Below are positions 44,901-58,600 of a DNA stretch of 64,000 nucleotides, piece after piece (position 1 is the first letter of the stretch; each line of letters begins with the position of its first letter). The position numbers were made by a program, and so were the translations under genes. The notes beneath the pieces were generated by a model, which had not been told where the DNA came from, made no database searches, and saw only the letters and a program-made list of their open reading frames with translations. This stretch comes from Saccharum officinarum (lineage: Eukaryota > Streptophyta > Magnoliopsida > Poales > Poaceae), in assembly GCA_020631735.1 (NCBI GenBank), contig CM036197.1, positions 48,593,880 to 48,657,879 on the forward strand. Direction: 5' to 3'.

Positions 44901-47900
44901 TCTAAATTATTTGAAACTCATTAATTCTAAAATTTAGAATTTTTGGGTGTTACAGAAGTCAAATCTCATATATAGCCACAGATAAGTGTAAATATCAAGA
45001 GACAAATGCTTAATAAACGTAATGCAATAGTATAAGATATAACCTTAGAGAACAACATAGCAGAAAGACAACTCCAGACACCGGGTGTAGACTTCACTCC
45101 AGGATCAAACTGACTGGTTGATCATAAGTCTAAACTTCTCCTGAGGTGTGGGAAATAGCAAGAGTGAGTCCATGTTGAACTCAGCAAATATATCATAGGG
45201 TTCATGAGGCTCAAAAGTTGACACTGGTTTACTGCGATTAGCTTTTATTTATCACAATTTTATTACATGAGTAGCATCAAGTTTGCATTAATCCCACAAT
45301 AAACATATGATCAATGTAAATATGAATAACGAATAGCAAAACACATATTAAACCAATAAATGTTCATCTATTCTGTGAAGGTCTAAGGCCACTCGTGACC
45401 GTGAGCACGACTGATATACCAGTTTTACACTCTGCAGAGGTTGTACACTTTTACTGTGAGTCATGATTACCCATATGCCCGGGACGGCCAATCCCCAAAA
45501 CACTCTCAAGGTGAGCAGGCAGGGTTCACTATGAAGTCTTTCAAAGGTTCATCTAACAAGTTAGGGCCGCTAGATTCACTCGGAAAACAGATGTAGAGCC
45601 CCCCTTCCAAATGTCACAATAACACGCAGCCTATACACATAAGGACAGAGGCCGCACTATACCCGATTTGTCAAGCCATTCTTATGCCATAAAGGTTACC
45701 ACTAACAAGCTAGAAAATGTCCTCATACTTGACTAAAGCCAGAGCCATATAGCCCTCACAGTTGTACTGTAAGTCCCGGATGTTCGTCCACAGATGAGTC
45801 ATTGTGAAGAGAAACTAGAGCACCAAAAATAAACCCATGCTCTAGCCCTCTTTAAACAGTAATCAAAAAGTCATCTTTTAGTGTTGTTGCATATTCCATT
45901 AATCATATTACAAGATCATAGTTTATGTTCAGTGCTAGCAAAAGCTACCCAATACAAAATCCCATAGGTGACAAGGTATAGATAAAAAACTAGGAAAATT
46001 CTTAATGGCAATTCAATACAGACACATGCAATATGATTTTATGTGATTAAAGTGAATAGGACAACAAGGAAATCCCATGTTATACTTGTCTTAACTTGCT
46101 TTTCCCCCAAAGCAATACGCTCAAAAGCCTTTAGTATCCAACTTCCAATCCTCTGTGTCCAATTCTCAGCTTCTAGTCTTCAGAGAACAGCTTCTTAATC
46201 ACCACATAAACCTCACCTACTGGACTTGATCAATAAATCACCACACATGCATCGAGCAATCATACATGAAGCAAACAATGAATAATAATTAGAACAATAC
46301 ACCAAACAAGTAAAACAACAAGTAAAAAGGTTTTAAAGACGTTCTATACGTTCCTACAAACACACAGACGTGGAAAGCACGCTAATCGGAGCTGCGGTGC
46401 AAAAGAAACGACTAGCGGAAGATTCTCTTTATATGGTAAAAAGAAAACTATAGATTTTTGATTTTAACTAGGCAAAACAGTGTAAATATCATTAATCATG
46501 TTAGACATATTATATTGTAGTTGAATAAACCAAGTTAGTCATGTTTTATTTATAAACATTAAATACTATTTAAGCCAATTAAACTTTATTTGTGAAGGGA
46601 TAGTAATTGTTTGAAAACATCTAACAAATTTATTTAGGACTCGTATTTAAACTAATCGCGTTATAATTTAGAAACACATTAACGTTGGAATAAATTATGT
46701 TAATAACATATATAAATTAGAAAGCATAAAGAAGGTGATAACAACTAATCGAATCATTATATGTTTCTTACATAAACTAAACAAGTTATATTTAAGAAGC
46801 ACTTAAGTTCTTATTAATCATGATAGCATTTGATTATTTATAAAAGACAAATTATAAACCAAAGTTACTTTTAATTTGATAAGACAGTAGATAAATATTA
46901 GTTAAATTAACTACATGCTTCATGTTTAACTAAACTAATTATGATTAAGAAACATTTAAGTTAATATTAATCAAGTTAACATTTATTTAAAAATGTTCTA
47001 TGTATGAACCTAAGTTGCTTCTAATTTAAAAGAGCATGACATAAATATTAATTAAATAAACATAATTTAATTTGTAAACACATAACGTGATATGGTAAAC
47101 AACGTTGCTAATGCGTCTCTTACGCTAGCATAGTCACGAAGCAACAAGAACGAAATTATACCCCTATGTTGCTTTTAGTTAGAAAGCTGTTAAATAAATA
47201 TTAATCAAGTTACATTTAAATAGATAAATTCATACTTGAGTGAAATCACAAAAATTATCGCTACTATATAGAGCGCGACGCTACGAAACTATCACAACAA
47301 GAACGGATTTATAAACCTAGATTGTTTTTAATCATAGAACTAATTGCATGTCAATTATATTAATATTTAATTTATATATGACTAGCATGTAACACGTCTA
47401 CGCCGATAGCATGTAGCTTCAGTTGGCATGATTGCAAAATCACAAGAACGAGTTACTACACTGGTTGCTTTTAATTAAAAATGCATTAAATAAATGTTGC
47501 ACGTAAATCAATAAATTCATAATTAGGTGACACGATATACGTAATCACCGACGTGTCCGAGTCACCGGTCAAACTAATTTTTATTGCTAACAGTATCATT
47601 TTGTTAAGCAAATAATTTCCTCGTAGGATGACACGTGTTGTCAGACCTGCGCGGATCCCGATAGTTTTTAATGTAGCATCAACCGGTCAATCAATGTTTC
47701 AAATGCATGCATGCAACAAACGAGAATGTAAAAGTGCCACCCTTTATTGCACCTGATAGATCACCGAAAATAAATCACAGACTATTTACGTTAGTTATGC
47801 ATGTACATTAATTAAAAAACTACTTTAATTACTAGCGACTGTCAATTTCAAAGCTCACCGGTGGCCTGGTATCCACGGCGGGTGCGCTAAACAGTATTCA

Positions 47901-48937
47901 TAGGACAGGCTATATATACAGTACCACGAAATACTATACGAAACTAACGCAACTAAAACGGAGCAAAACGAAATTAAAACGAAGAAACGACAAAGATATT
48001 ACGAACCAGTGGCAGAACCGCAAATACTTCATCTTCTACCTCCATCCATCTGAAGGGCCTCGGCCTGGGGGCGACACAAGAAGGAGAAAAAATATCTAAT
48101 TTACTACACGAGAGATTTTCCAAACTAGGGCTCCTCCACAGTAGTTTTGGTGTGCTTTTACCCAAGGGGTAGGTACGTATATATAGGGAGAAAAACTCCC
48201 TACCCTCACGTCAACTAGCGATATAGTACTAATTGATGTTGCACCCTCCATCTTTACTAATATGCCTAATTAATTATTAAAGCCCATTAGTAAATAAATG
48301 TATGGGCCTTTAGGATTTATTAGGATTATTGCACATGGGCTTTGAGCGTCGGAGAAAATGATATATTTATTTATTTTCGGAATTAATTAATTTCATGGAT
48401 AAAATAATTCCAGAAAAGTCCAGACTTATTATTTAAGCCGCGAAAAATACTCCGAAAGCTCCGAAAATTCAGGGAAAATTCTCAGAGACATTATGAAACA
48501 TAAGGAACCGAAATAAAGTATTTGAAACTCATGATAAGATATTTTGGAGCATCTAAAAATTAGACTATACTCACAGACAAGTGGAAAGAAGCTACAGAAA
48601 AAGTTAGAAAAATTCCCAAGAAGTTTGTAGAGGTTGATTGACAAATGAGAAACAAGGAATTTGATTGCAGAAAACGATAAAGGCTTGCTAGAGAAGGAAG
48701 ATCGTCCTACTAAATGCATTTTAAAGATTTTATTCACTCTCAACACACAAAGGAACAATAAGCAAACATCACATCAAATCATATGCACCAGCATGTATAC
48801 ACTCAATGTTGCTAAACCCTATGATAAATTTTATTTTAGTGAAAAAATATTATTTTTCTATGTTTTCATGAGCACTAGAATACAAAATTAAATTACTTTG
48901 CATCTATTTTGAAAAGAGCAAATTTTAGGGTGTTACA
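41984..48937 (-). mobile_element. solo LTR (outer, minus orientation) in the Athila-like 3' region
   Basis: In minus orientation it starts TGTAACACCCTAAAATTTG at 48937 and ends AAACCGGGTGTGACA at 41984. The flanks TGTGT (41979-41983) and TGCGT (48938-48942) match at four of five bases, a likely aged 5-bp duplication. No coding domain is visible. It holds a second LTR of a related family at 42042-44954; without it, about 4.0 kb remain. The part 46440-47950 is AT-rich with no gene seen; small open frames elsewhere have no motifs. Confidence 0.65.
42042..44954 (-). mobile_element. solo LTR nested in the outer LTR
   Basis: On the plus strand it starts TGTCACACCCATTTTTAAGG and ends TTTTTGGGTGTTACA, with a perfect 5-bp duplication GAAGT (42037-42041 and 44955-44959). 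It is 2913 bp long, without gag or pol. Its sequence is the reverse complement of the family member at 55801-58744. A GC-rich block (about 43960-44700) corresponds to the promoter and leader part of the LTR. Confidence 0.85.
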
Positions 48938-48990
48938 TGCGTCTACAATTTATCATTGAATAAAGTTTTATTGTTAGTAATATATTGTTG

Positions 48991-50292
48991 TGTAACACCC
49001 TAAAATTTTGGGATATTAAAAAGTAGGTAAATATGATTTTTATATAATTTTGTGAGCATACAAATTTAGAGTAATAATAATTTTTATTAACTTAAGATCA
49101 AATATAAGGGTAGAAACATGTTTGTGCACTCATGCTGTTGCATTTGAATTTTTTGTGTTGAGTGGTTTGATTCAAATTCAAAATAGGATTCAAAACCATT
49201 TGAAAATGCTTTGAAATAATTGAAAAGGAAAAAGAAAAATGGATTTCATTCTCCTCGGCTTTCGGCCTGTGAAGCCCAGCGGCCCATCCCTCGCCCGCAG
49301 TCCACCACCGCGCGCGGTTGCTTGCTTCTCCGCGCGTGTGCCGTCTCCGTGTGGCCGCTTCCCCGTTTCCCCGTCTTGGGCCGAGCCCGGCTAGCCCAGC
49401 TCGCGCGCGCTGCCGCGGTTCCCTTCACAGCGCGTCGCTGACACAGTGACCCTATCTGTCAGACGACGTCTTCTTCCTTCCCACGACGCGAGTCGGATTT
49501 CCTTCCATCGTTGCCACCGACCGAATCCGAGTCCAAATCCTCCCCTTCCTTTCTTGGAACCGCCTTCGGGCTATAAAAGCGAGCTCGCGCACCCCTCCGC
49601 TCCATTCCACCTCGAAGCGAAGCACCGAAGCCGTCCCGAGAAGGCTCCACTCGAACCACCATCGGAACCGTCCACCATCCCGAGCACTGCACCATCTTCG
49701 GGTCAACTCCGCCTTCATATTCTACCTTGGTGAGCTCGCCTTGTTCTCTACTTCATCCCGATGTTTTTATTTCGCGAGGTGATGCTGTGAATCGCAAGTT
49801 CGCACTCTCCGGCGATGGCGCCGCCGCGGAAATTGCCGTCGGGACTATTTTCCGACCGGAGAACCGCCGTCGACCGATCCGATCCAATTCGAACCATTCA
49901 ATTCGTATCCAACGGCTGAGATTAGACGATACCGGTTCGGCTGGACGTTTTGCTAAAGAGTCCCTGCGCTTTTTAAATATGTAACCCGCAGTCCAAAGTG
50001 TATTCCCGTATCATGTATTATCCTTTTGAAAGCGTATTTGATCGTGGGAATTCCAGAATACGTTTTTAGCTATTTATAGTTTTGCCACTGAGTTTGTTTT
50101 AGTCATAATTTATCCATTTTAACTCCGATTTGACCCGTTCAAATTGCGTTAGGTTCGTATTTGCGAGCTCTACATGTTAGTAGAACTGTTCAGTAGGTTT
50201 GTGACATTTTATTTTTGAGTTTGATTTAAAGTAATTATTTTCTATAGGAAATCTTTCGTAATTCGTAACTTTGTCGTTTTAGTTCCGTTTTT
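48991..50292 (+). mobile_element. 5' part of another LTR of the same family, cut by the N gap
   Basis: It starts TGTAACACCCTAAAATTTTG and can be aligned by eye to the other members, for example GCGTTAGGTTCGTATTTGCG at about 50147. A GC-rich block at 49250-49900 gives open frames without motifs. It stops at the gap, beyond which the sequence is CACTA, so the CACTA probably inserted here. Confidence 0.7.
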
Positions 50293-50392
50293 NNNNNNNN
50301 NNNNNNNNNNNNNNNNNNNNNNNNNNNNNNNNNNNNNNNNNNNNNNNNNNNNNNNNNNNNNNNNNNNNNNNNNNNNNNNNNNNNNNNNNNNN
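50293..50392. other. assembly gap, 100 N
   Basis: There are exactly 100 undetermined bases at the join between the LTR fragment and the CACTA element, so the CACTA terminus and its target duplication cannot be read. Confidence 0.95.
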
Positions 50393-51124
50393 CTCAGCTC
50401 CAGCGAGGAATAGGATGGAGAGGATGCTGACGTGTGTAGCTGGGGACAAAGTGAGGCTGGCGCGGTGACGAGCTAAGACGGTGGCGAGGACAGTGGGGTC
50501 ACGTGGACGCGCGGTGACGAGGACATGGCACACGGTGGTGAGGACGGCACCGGCGGGGTGATGCACGTGAGGACGGTGTGACGAGGACGACACGGTGGCG
50601 AGGATGTGGCGGCCGGGGTGACGAGGTGAGGCCAACACGGGGGGTGACGAGGTGAGGCCACGGTAGGGTGACGAGGCGAGGGCATCGATGACAGTGGCGA
50701 GGCCGACGGGCCAGGTGAAGAAGGCGAGGCCGATTTGGGGTGACGAGGTGCACGCGGCCAGCGGGGTGAAGAAGGCGAGGCGCTCTGGCAAGGACGAGGG
50801 ACGACAAGCGGCAAGGCGCACGGGCGTGCGGGCCACTAGCTGGCCGGAGAGACGGGCGTGACATGTGGAGCCTAGGGGGTGACGAGGTGAGAGTGTCGGC
50901 GCGGCGGTGCATTAGATCTGGTGTGGAGACGAGGCGACAGCTAGGGTGGTGTCCACGGGGCGGTGGCGTAGCTGGATCCAGTGGAGTTGAGGCGGAGACA
51001 ACGACGAACGACGTGGGGACGATGATGAAGATCGAAAGCGAAGCGCGGCGGTGGCAGCGCTAGGGACTAGATCGAGCGGCGGAGACGGAGAGGAAGAGAA
51101 GGGAGAATGCCAGGTTTATAGAGG

Positions 51125-51330
51125 GGGACCTTTAGTCCCAAGTAGAGCCACGACCTAGGACTAAAGGTCCTTTAGTCCCGGGTGGTGGTTAGAACTAGGA
51201 CTAAAGGTATAACCTTTAGTCCCAGGTGCAGCCACAGCCCGAGAGTAAAAGTGGTTTTAGTGGACCGCGAAAACACAACCCTCCTTTAGTCCCGGGTGGT
51301 TGATCTGCCCGGGAGTAAAGGTGGGCTGCA
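51125..51330. repeat. CACTA subterminal repeats
   Basis: CCTTTAGTCCC copies at about 51129, 51168, 51213 and 51282 alternate with inverted copies (GGACTAAAGG and variants), so the stretch can form several hairpins. Such arrays bind the TNPA-type protein in En/Spm. Confidence 0.88.
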
Positions 51331-52099
51331 ATTTCGCTTCCCGCCAGTTTTCAGAAGTTCTTACTTTTTTTATACATTTCACTTATATAAATATGTAGAG
51401 AGTTGTTAATTGCATAGTAAATAAAATATTAGCCAAAAAATTACAAAAAAATCCTGGACCTGGTTTTCCATTATTGTACACAACAAAAATCTATAACCCA
51501 AGCTCTTTTGTTTTACCATATAAATATTTAACATAGTGTAAATAATAATCACAATTTGCATCTTGCAAAAATGTACTACTTGATTAAACTAATTAAAACT
51601 ATTGCTTTTCAATAGGAAATTAGTTTTCACATCTTATTAACGTTGATCATTTGGTTTTTCATCACACATTCTCCACGAGAAATCCACCGTCAAGCAGAAA
51701 ATTCATTTAAACATAGAAAATATAAAAACATGACAAAAAAATCTGAAGTCACAATTATTACATAATAGGTCTAATACATCACCATATCAAGTAGGAACAA
51801 CAACGGACTTCTTGACGTATGTTCCTTGGTTATGATCACGCCGTAATCATGGAGTGTCCTCATCACCTAGCAGGATGCTTGGATTACTGTTTACTATAAA
51901 GGGCGGAATTCCATCATTCTTTTCATAATCTTCTGACATGTCAGACCTGTCCTCGATTCCCATGATGTTTCATTTCCCTAAAAGTACTATGTGGCGCTTT
52001 GGCTCATTGTCCAAGCTGTTGTCATTGATTTTCCCTTTCTTCAGTTTGGGAGACATGTCCTTCACATAGAAACCTGATTCACATCCTTGGCTAAGACAA

Positions 52100-55000
52100 A
52101 CGGTTCATTTCTATACCCAAGATTATTGAGGTCCACTGTTGGCATTCCGTAATGAGGGCCCACTGTTACCCACCCATTGGCACCGAAACAAAGGGACCTT
52201 AAAATAAGGTCTATAATCTAATTCCCATATCTCCTCTATGTGGCCATAATATGTTTTCTTATTCCCATTTGGGTCTGTGGCATCTATGTGGATGCCACTA
52301 TTTTGGTTGGTGCTCCTTTTATCTTGGGCCATTGTGTAATATGTATTGCCATTTATCTCGTACCCTTTGAATGTCATGATATGCCAAGATGGTTGCCCAG
52401 ACAATAAGTACAGTTGGGCATCCAGACTCTCACAACCCTAACATCGTTTTCGTAACCAATATCCGAAAGAGTCCATGTGCTGACGTGTAATCCAGGCTTC
52501 AGTCCTCCCTAGGAATTCGGATCGTACAATGTCCTTGTGTTCCTCAATATATGGCTCCACCAAGGAGGAGTTTTGCAGAACCGTGTTGTGTGCTTTATGA
52601 AAATAATTGTCCTCCTTAATAATATATGATTTCTTCCCTAGTGTTTCCTTTCCACTTAGTCTCCCCTCATGCCATGATTCAGGAACACCAATCGGGTCGA
52701 AGTCAGGAATAAAATCAACGTAGAACTCAATGACCTCCTCTATTCCATAGTCCTTGGTGATGCTTCCTTCTGGCTGAGCATGGTTGTGAACATATTTCTT
52801 TAGGACTTCCATGAACCTCTCAAAGGGGAACATGTTGTGTAGGAACATAGGGCCGAGAATACTAATCTCTTTGATCAAGTGAAATAGGAGGTGTGTCATA
52901 ATATTAAAGAAGGATGGCGGGAACACCAACTCAAAGCTGACAAGACATTGGACCACGTCATTCTGTAGCTTTGCTAGATGCGCTGGATTGATTGCCTTCT
53001 GAAAAATTGCGTTGAGGAATGCACGTAGTTTCACAGTGGCTAATTATACATTTGGAGGTAGAATCCCTCTCAATGCAACCGGAAGCAATTACGTTATAAG
53101 CACGTGGCAGTCATGAGACTTTAAGTTTAGGAATTTCTTCTCTGCCATATTTATTATCCCCTTTACATTCGAGGAGAAGCTAGATGGGACCATGATGATG
53201 TTTAGGCATTCAAACATGCTTTCCTTCTCTTCTTTGCTAAGAGTGTAGCTGGCAGGACTTAAGTACTAGCGTCCATCATCTACATTCTCTAGATGCAGGT
53301 TCTCTTGTTCTTTCATACACTGCAAGTCATGTCTTGCTTCCAGTGTGTCCTTAGACTTCCCATACACACCCATGAAGCCTAGCAGGTTCACGCAAAGATT
53401 CTTCGTCAAGTGCATCACGTCGATCGCGCTGTGGACCTCTAGGACTTTCCAGTAGGGTAGCTCCCAAAATATGGACTTCTTCTTCCACTTGGGTGCATGT
53501 CAGTTAGCATCATTCAGAATAGGTTGGCTACCAGGTCTCTTCCCAAAGACTACTTGCACATCCTTGACCATAATGAATACATCCTCACCACTACGGTTCT
53601 CAGGCTTTGTTTGGTGATCTACCTTACCTTTAAAATGCTTGCCTCTCTTGCTTAGGGCATGATTCAACGAAAGAAATCGACGATGGCCCATGTACACGAC
53701 CTTTAGATATTTTTTTTCAAAAATATACCTTCTAGGTCATGAAAATAGTGCGTGCATACATTATATCCCTTGTTTGACTGTCTTGAAAGATTACTAAGAG
53801 CAGACCAATCATTGATTGTTACGAACAACAATGCTCGTAGGTCAAAGTATTCCTGTTTGTACTCATCCCACACACGTATGCCTATGATGCTCCACAACTG
53901 TAGAAGTTCCTCAACTAATGGCCTCAGGTACACATCAATGTCGTTTCTAGCTTGCTTCGGGCCTTGGATGAGCACTGGCATCATAATGAACTTCCGCTTC
54001 ATGCACAGCCATGGAGGAAAGTTGTAGATGCATAGAGTAATAAGCCAAGTGCTATGGCTGCTCCTCTTCTCCCTGAAAGGATTCATGCCATCCATACTTA
54101 AAGCAGACCTTAAGTTTTTTTTGCATCTTCTACAAACTTCAGGAATTCTCTATCGATTAATCTTCACTAGGACCCATCGGCTAGGTGTCTCAACATATTG
54201 TCTATCTTACGGTCTTCTTTGTGCCATCGCAGCAACTTTGCATGCTCTTTGTTTCTAGACAAACGTTTCAAGCGTGGTATTATAGGAGCATACCACATCA
54301 CCTTGGCAAGGATTCTCTTCCTCGGACGTTCGCCCTCAACATCACTAGGGTCATCTCGCCTAATCTTGTACCGTGATGCATGGTATACTGGGCATGCATC
54401 CAAATTCTCGTACTCCTTACCGTGGTAGAGGATGCAGTCATTAGGACATGCATGTATCTTCTGTATTTCTAATACCAAAGGGCAAATGACCTGTTTTGCT
54501 TCGTACGTAGTGGCGGGCAATTCGTTTCCCTTCGGAAGCATCTTCTTTTGGATTGCCAATAACTGTCCAAATCCCTTGTCAGATACACCATTCTTTGCCT
54601 TCCATTGCAGCAATTCCAGTGTAATATCCAACTTTTTTTTACCCCTCTTTGGCATTCGGGTATAGCAATTTCTTGTGATCCTCTAGCATGTGCTCGAACT
54701 TGATCTTCTCCTTTTCACTTTCGCATTCTCTCTGTGCATCATGGATGGCCTGACTAAGATCATCAGCGGGCTCTACCTCTTCTTCAGCAGCCCTCTCTTC
54801 TTCAGCTTCCACCATTGCAGTATCATCAAAGGAACCATATTCAGCAAAACCACAAAAAGTCATGTTATCATCATCCCCTTCTTCTTCATCATCTTCTTCT
54901 ATTATAACACCTCTTTATCCATGCTTAGTCTAACAAATATAGTTTGGCATGAAACCAGACGTGAACAGGTGTTCATGAATTTTCCTTGGGCAAGAATAAT

Positions 55001-55142
55001 CCTTCTCATTCTTACATAGAGCACATGGGTAGCACATGAAACCATTCTGCGTGTTTGCCTTGGCCACATTTAAGAAATCATGCATGCCCCTAATGAACTC
55101 TAGGGAGCGGCGATCAGTGTTGTACATCCATTGTCGGTTCAT
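52100..55142 (-). pseudogene. CACTA TNPD-type transposase, multiply broken
   Basis: Fragments in order on the minus strand are as follows. The transposase-associated N-terminal domain lies at 55142-54930 (MYNTDRRSLEFIRGMHDFL, with CYPCALCKNEKDY). An acidic linker is at 54863-54639. The start of the Transposase_21 domain is at 54655-54167 (IHACPNDCILYHGKEYENLD, KVMWYAPIIPRLKRL). Its middle is at 54095-53703 (NDWSALSNLSRQSNKGYN) and 53697-53500 (HRRFLSLNHA). The DUF4218-like region is at 53034-52438 (LVSFELVFPPSFFNIMTHLLFHL). The DUF4216-like region is at 52404-52123 (YYGHIEEIWELDY, VPLFRCQWV). Stops and frame shifts separate these. The domain order is complete, so decay came after insertion of a near-full element. 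Confidence 0.85.
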
Positions 55143-55670
55143 CTGTATTACAGGACGTACACCATATTAGAAACTTGTAATAACCCATATTATACAACAT
55201 GCATGGTTAGTAGTTAATTAAAAAATCCAAAATATCCATCAATTAGTATGATTAATTAATATCCCAAATAGCACTAAACAAATAGCAAAACAAATATGAA
55301 TTTATTAAAGCCTTGATACAATGTAGACAATCCCAAATAGCACTAAACAAACTAAGCCTATAATGCACTTCAGCAGAAGAAGGATTTCACGACCAATTCC
55401 AACTAAAATAAATAGATCATTCTTCTGTTGGTTCACTGCCTCATCATCCACAGGTGCACTCTCATCAGTCGCTTCAACCGCCTTTGCAAGAGATTTTTGC
55501 ATGTGCTCAACATACACTTCCTCCCAGCACCAACCATCACAGGATCCACTACCATCCCACTGAAATTACAACACCAAATCAAGTACTTTAATCAAAATCA
55601 TCACAAAAATAGATACAAACCATTCAAAAACATGACAAAAAAGAACTCACATCGCGATCCGGACACGTGT

Positions 55671-58600
55671 TGTAACATCCTAAATGTTAAGAAACAATTA
55701 AAAACTTCATCATGATCATCATCATGCATAATCATCTAGCATTGTGTCATAAATACATTTCATGTTTTAATTATAGCATACATATGTTGCATATATGATG
55801 TGTAACACCCAGAATTTTCATGTTTTCGAAATAGCTAAAATTGATTTAATTATGCCTTAGTTTGAGCGAATATAATATAGAGAGATAATATTTTATTTGG
55901 AATTAAAATTCAATATAAGACTAGAAACATGTATGTGCATTCATGCTAGTGCATTTATTTTTTTGTGTTGTGTGGTTTTACCCAAAGGTGGAAGGGAATT
56001 TGAAATTCTTTTGAAAGTGGATTTGAAAAGCTTTGAGAAAAAAAGAAATCCTCTCTACTCACTCCCTCTCTCTTTTAGGCCTGCTTGGCCTTATTTTCGC
56101 CGTGCCTGCTGAAGGAGCCCAACTCCCTTTCCCCTCTCTCCCGGGCCCTTCTTTTGCTGTGGGCCGAGGGCCAGTTTTCTCTTCCTTCCTCTAGCGCGTG
56201 GGCCGGCCCAGGTGGCCGTTGTGGGCGCACCTTCCTCTCCTTTGTCACGCTAACGGTCGGGGCCCGCACATTAGTGCGTCTCCCACCTCCGACACATAGT
56301 CGAGCAGGACTTCAACCCGGTGAGATCTGGCTCCGCCCGACCTTCTTTGGATTGATCCGCAAGCCGCGTTCCCCTATAAGATGCGCGAATACCCCGACGC
56401 AGCTCCGTTTTCATCTACGTGTTGTATATTAGCCCCAACTATAGTTTTTGCCTTGTTTGGATCTTGCTGTTGAGCGGAGCTCACCGCCACCATGATACTT
56501 GCTGTTGGAAGCTTCTTTGTTGAATTAAGCAACCTGCCGGGTGTCTCTTAGTGGTAGTAAAACCTCCTGTAACTCTCCACTCTCTTTTTCTTTCTTTTGC
56601 TATGTGCTCATTATCGCTGACCCCACGTAGGGTAGCACCGTTCGCTCTGACGCGCCGCCTGCCATCTCTGACTCGTCTTCGTTCGGTTTTGAAGCCCTAG
56701 GTAAGCTCGCCTCGAGCTCCTGGTTCGAATGGTGCCGGCCGTACCTCCTAATGTGGCCTGAATCACCGATTCGGCGATTCCAGCAAGCCGTTGGCCATGG
56801 CGCCGCCGCGTGCGGCACTGTAGCCGGCCGAAATTTCTCCTCTCTCCTCCAACTTCTAATCTAAGCTGTTCATCTCGGAATCAATGGCCGGAGTAGGCCG
56901 ATACCCTTCCGGCCTGCAGTTTTGCTAAAGAGCCCTTGTACTTCTTCGTTTTCTAACCCACAGTCCTAAAGCATAATCTAAAAAATACGCTTTCTTCTTT
57001 AGAAAATGTAATCTCCATCGGTTTAAATGAAAACATGTTTCATATGTTTCAAAGTGATGTTTCAAAACTTTAAATGTTTGTATCTTGCTCATTTTAACTC
57101 CAATTTGACCCGTTCTAGTTGTGTTAGGTTCGTATTCGTGAATTCTACATGTTAGTGTTACTGTATAGTAGGTTTGCAACATTTAAATATCGAGCTTATA
57201 TTAGTGCATTTATTTATCTATATGAAATCTTAGAAAATTCATATCTTTCACGTTTTAACTCCGTTTTTCGTGATCTTTACGTCTGTGTGATCGTAGTAAC
57301 GTGTAGAATAGTTCTAAAAACTTTTTATACCATTTTGCTACTATTGGTGTACTGTTCTAATTATGTCTCTTTGTGTGCTTCATGTATGATTGCTCGGATG
57401 ATTGTGTGTTGCTGCGTGGTGATCGAGTATAGACGGTGAGCAGTTTATTGACGATCAGGAGTATTACTTTGAGCCAGACAAACAGTATCAACAGGAAAGC
57501 TTTGATCAAGGAAACTATAACATGGGACTATCCTTGTTAACCTATTCATTATAATTGCTATCATATGCATGTGTCCTTCTTGGCAACCTTAGAGATTTTA
57601 ACTTAGCCATTGGTATCTTGATTCCTTGTCACCTATGAAATTATGCATTTGGGTAGCTTGGCTAGTGCTTGATTTATGAACATTGATCTTGTAATATGAC
57701 TAATGAATGATGCAATCAACCATTAAGATGATTTAATTCTTGTTATAAGGGGACTAGAGCACTATGTTGTTTTGTTGTTGCTCTAGTTACTCTCCGTAAG
57801 GACTTATCTGTAAGTGATAACCGGGATTGATAGTACAACTATAGGGCTATATGGCTCTGGCTTTAGTTGTTCAAGAGACTTTTTTAGCTTGTTAGTGGTT
57901 ACCTTAAATGGCATAAGAATGCCTTGCCACGTTGGGTGTAGGACAGCCTCTAGTCTATGAGTATAGCCGAGAAGAAATTGTGCCATTTGAAAAGGAGGGT
58001 TCCTACATCTGCCTGCCGAGTGAATCTAATGACCCTAACTTGTTAGGCGAACTTTTGAATGGCTTTATATGGTTTTTGATGTTTTAGGCCTTGCAAACCC
58101 ATGCATTTAGAAATCATGACTCACAGTGAAAAGTATACACCTCTGCGTAGAGTTTAATAAACTGGTATACTAACCGTGCTCACGGACACGAGCGGCCTTA
58201 GGGATTCTTACAGAATAAGTGAACACTATTGTTATATCATGTTTGAATTATTGTCGTTACTATTATGCTTATGTTAATGCTATTCATTATTCTTATTACA
58301 ATCAATCATTGGTTCATTAATGAGAATTGAAATACCTTGATGCTACTCAATTGCTAAGTAAATGATGATTAAAAGCTAAACGCAGTCGAACAGTGTCTAG
58401 CCTTTTGAGCCTCATGAACCCTGTGTTATATTTATTGAGTTCGACATGGACTCACCCTTGCTATTCCCCACCACCACAGATGAATATTATGATGATGATT
58501 ATCGAAACGAGTATTAGGCTTGATGTCAACCAATTGACGGTGTCCCTGTGGTTGGAGCTTCACCTGGAGAATTACTATTAGTTGCTACAATTATTGAATA

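Larger units (their letters stand above)
50393..55670 (-). mobile_element. CACTA (En/Spm-type) DNA transposon, partial
   Basis: The minus strand encodes a TNPD-type transposase (55142 to about 52100). The left part has subterminal repeats CCTTTAGTCCCGGG, the hallmark of grass CACTA elements (51125-51330), next to a GC-rich repeat-laden stretch (50400-51100). Neither CACTA terminus is visible: the left is in or beyond the gap, and the right is cut at 55671 by an LTR. The stretch 51340-52120 is AT-rich 3' sequence with no gene seen. A short minus-strand frame at 55517-55305 with a hydrophobic tail lies upstream of the transposase and is not assigned. Confidence 0.85.

Noticed and set aside
49220..49984. 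Open frames of up to 95 codons in a GC-rich block
   Set aside because: Part of an LTR shared with other copies in the window, without motifs.
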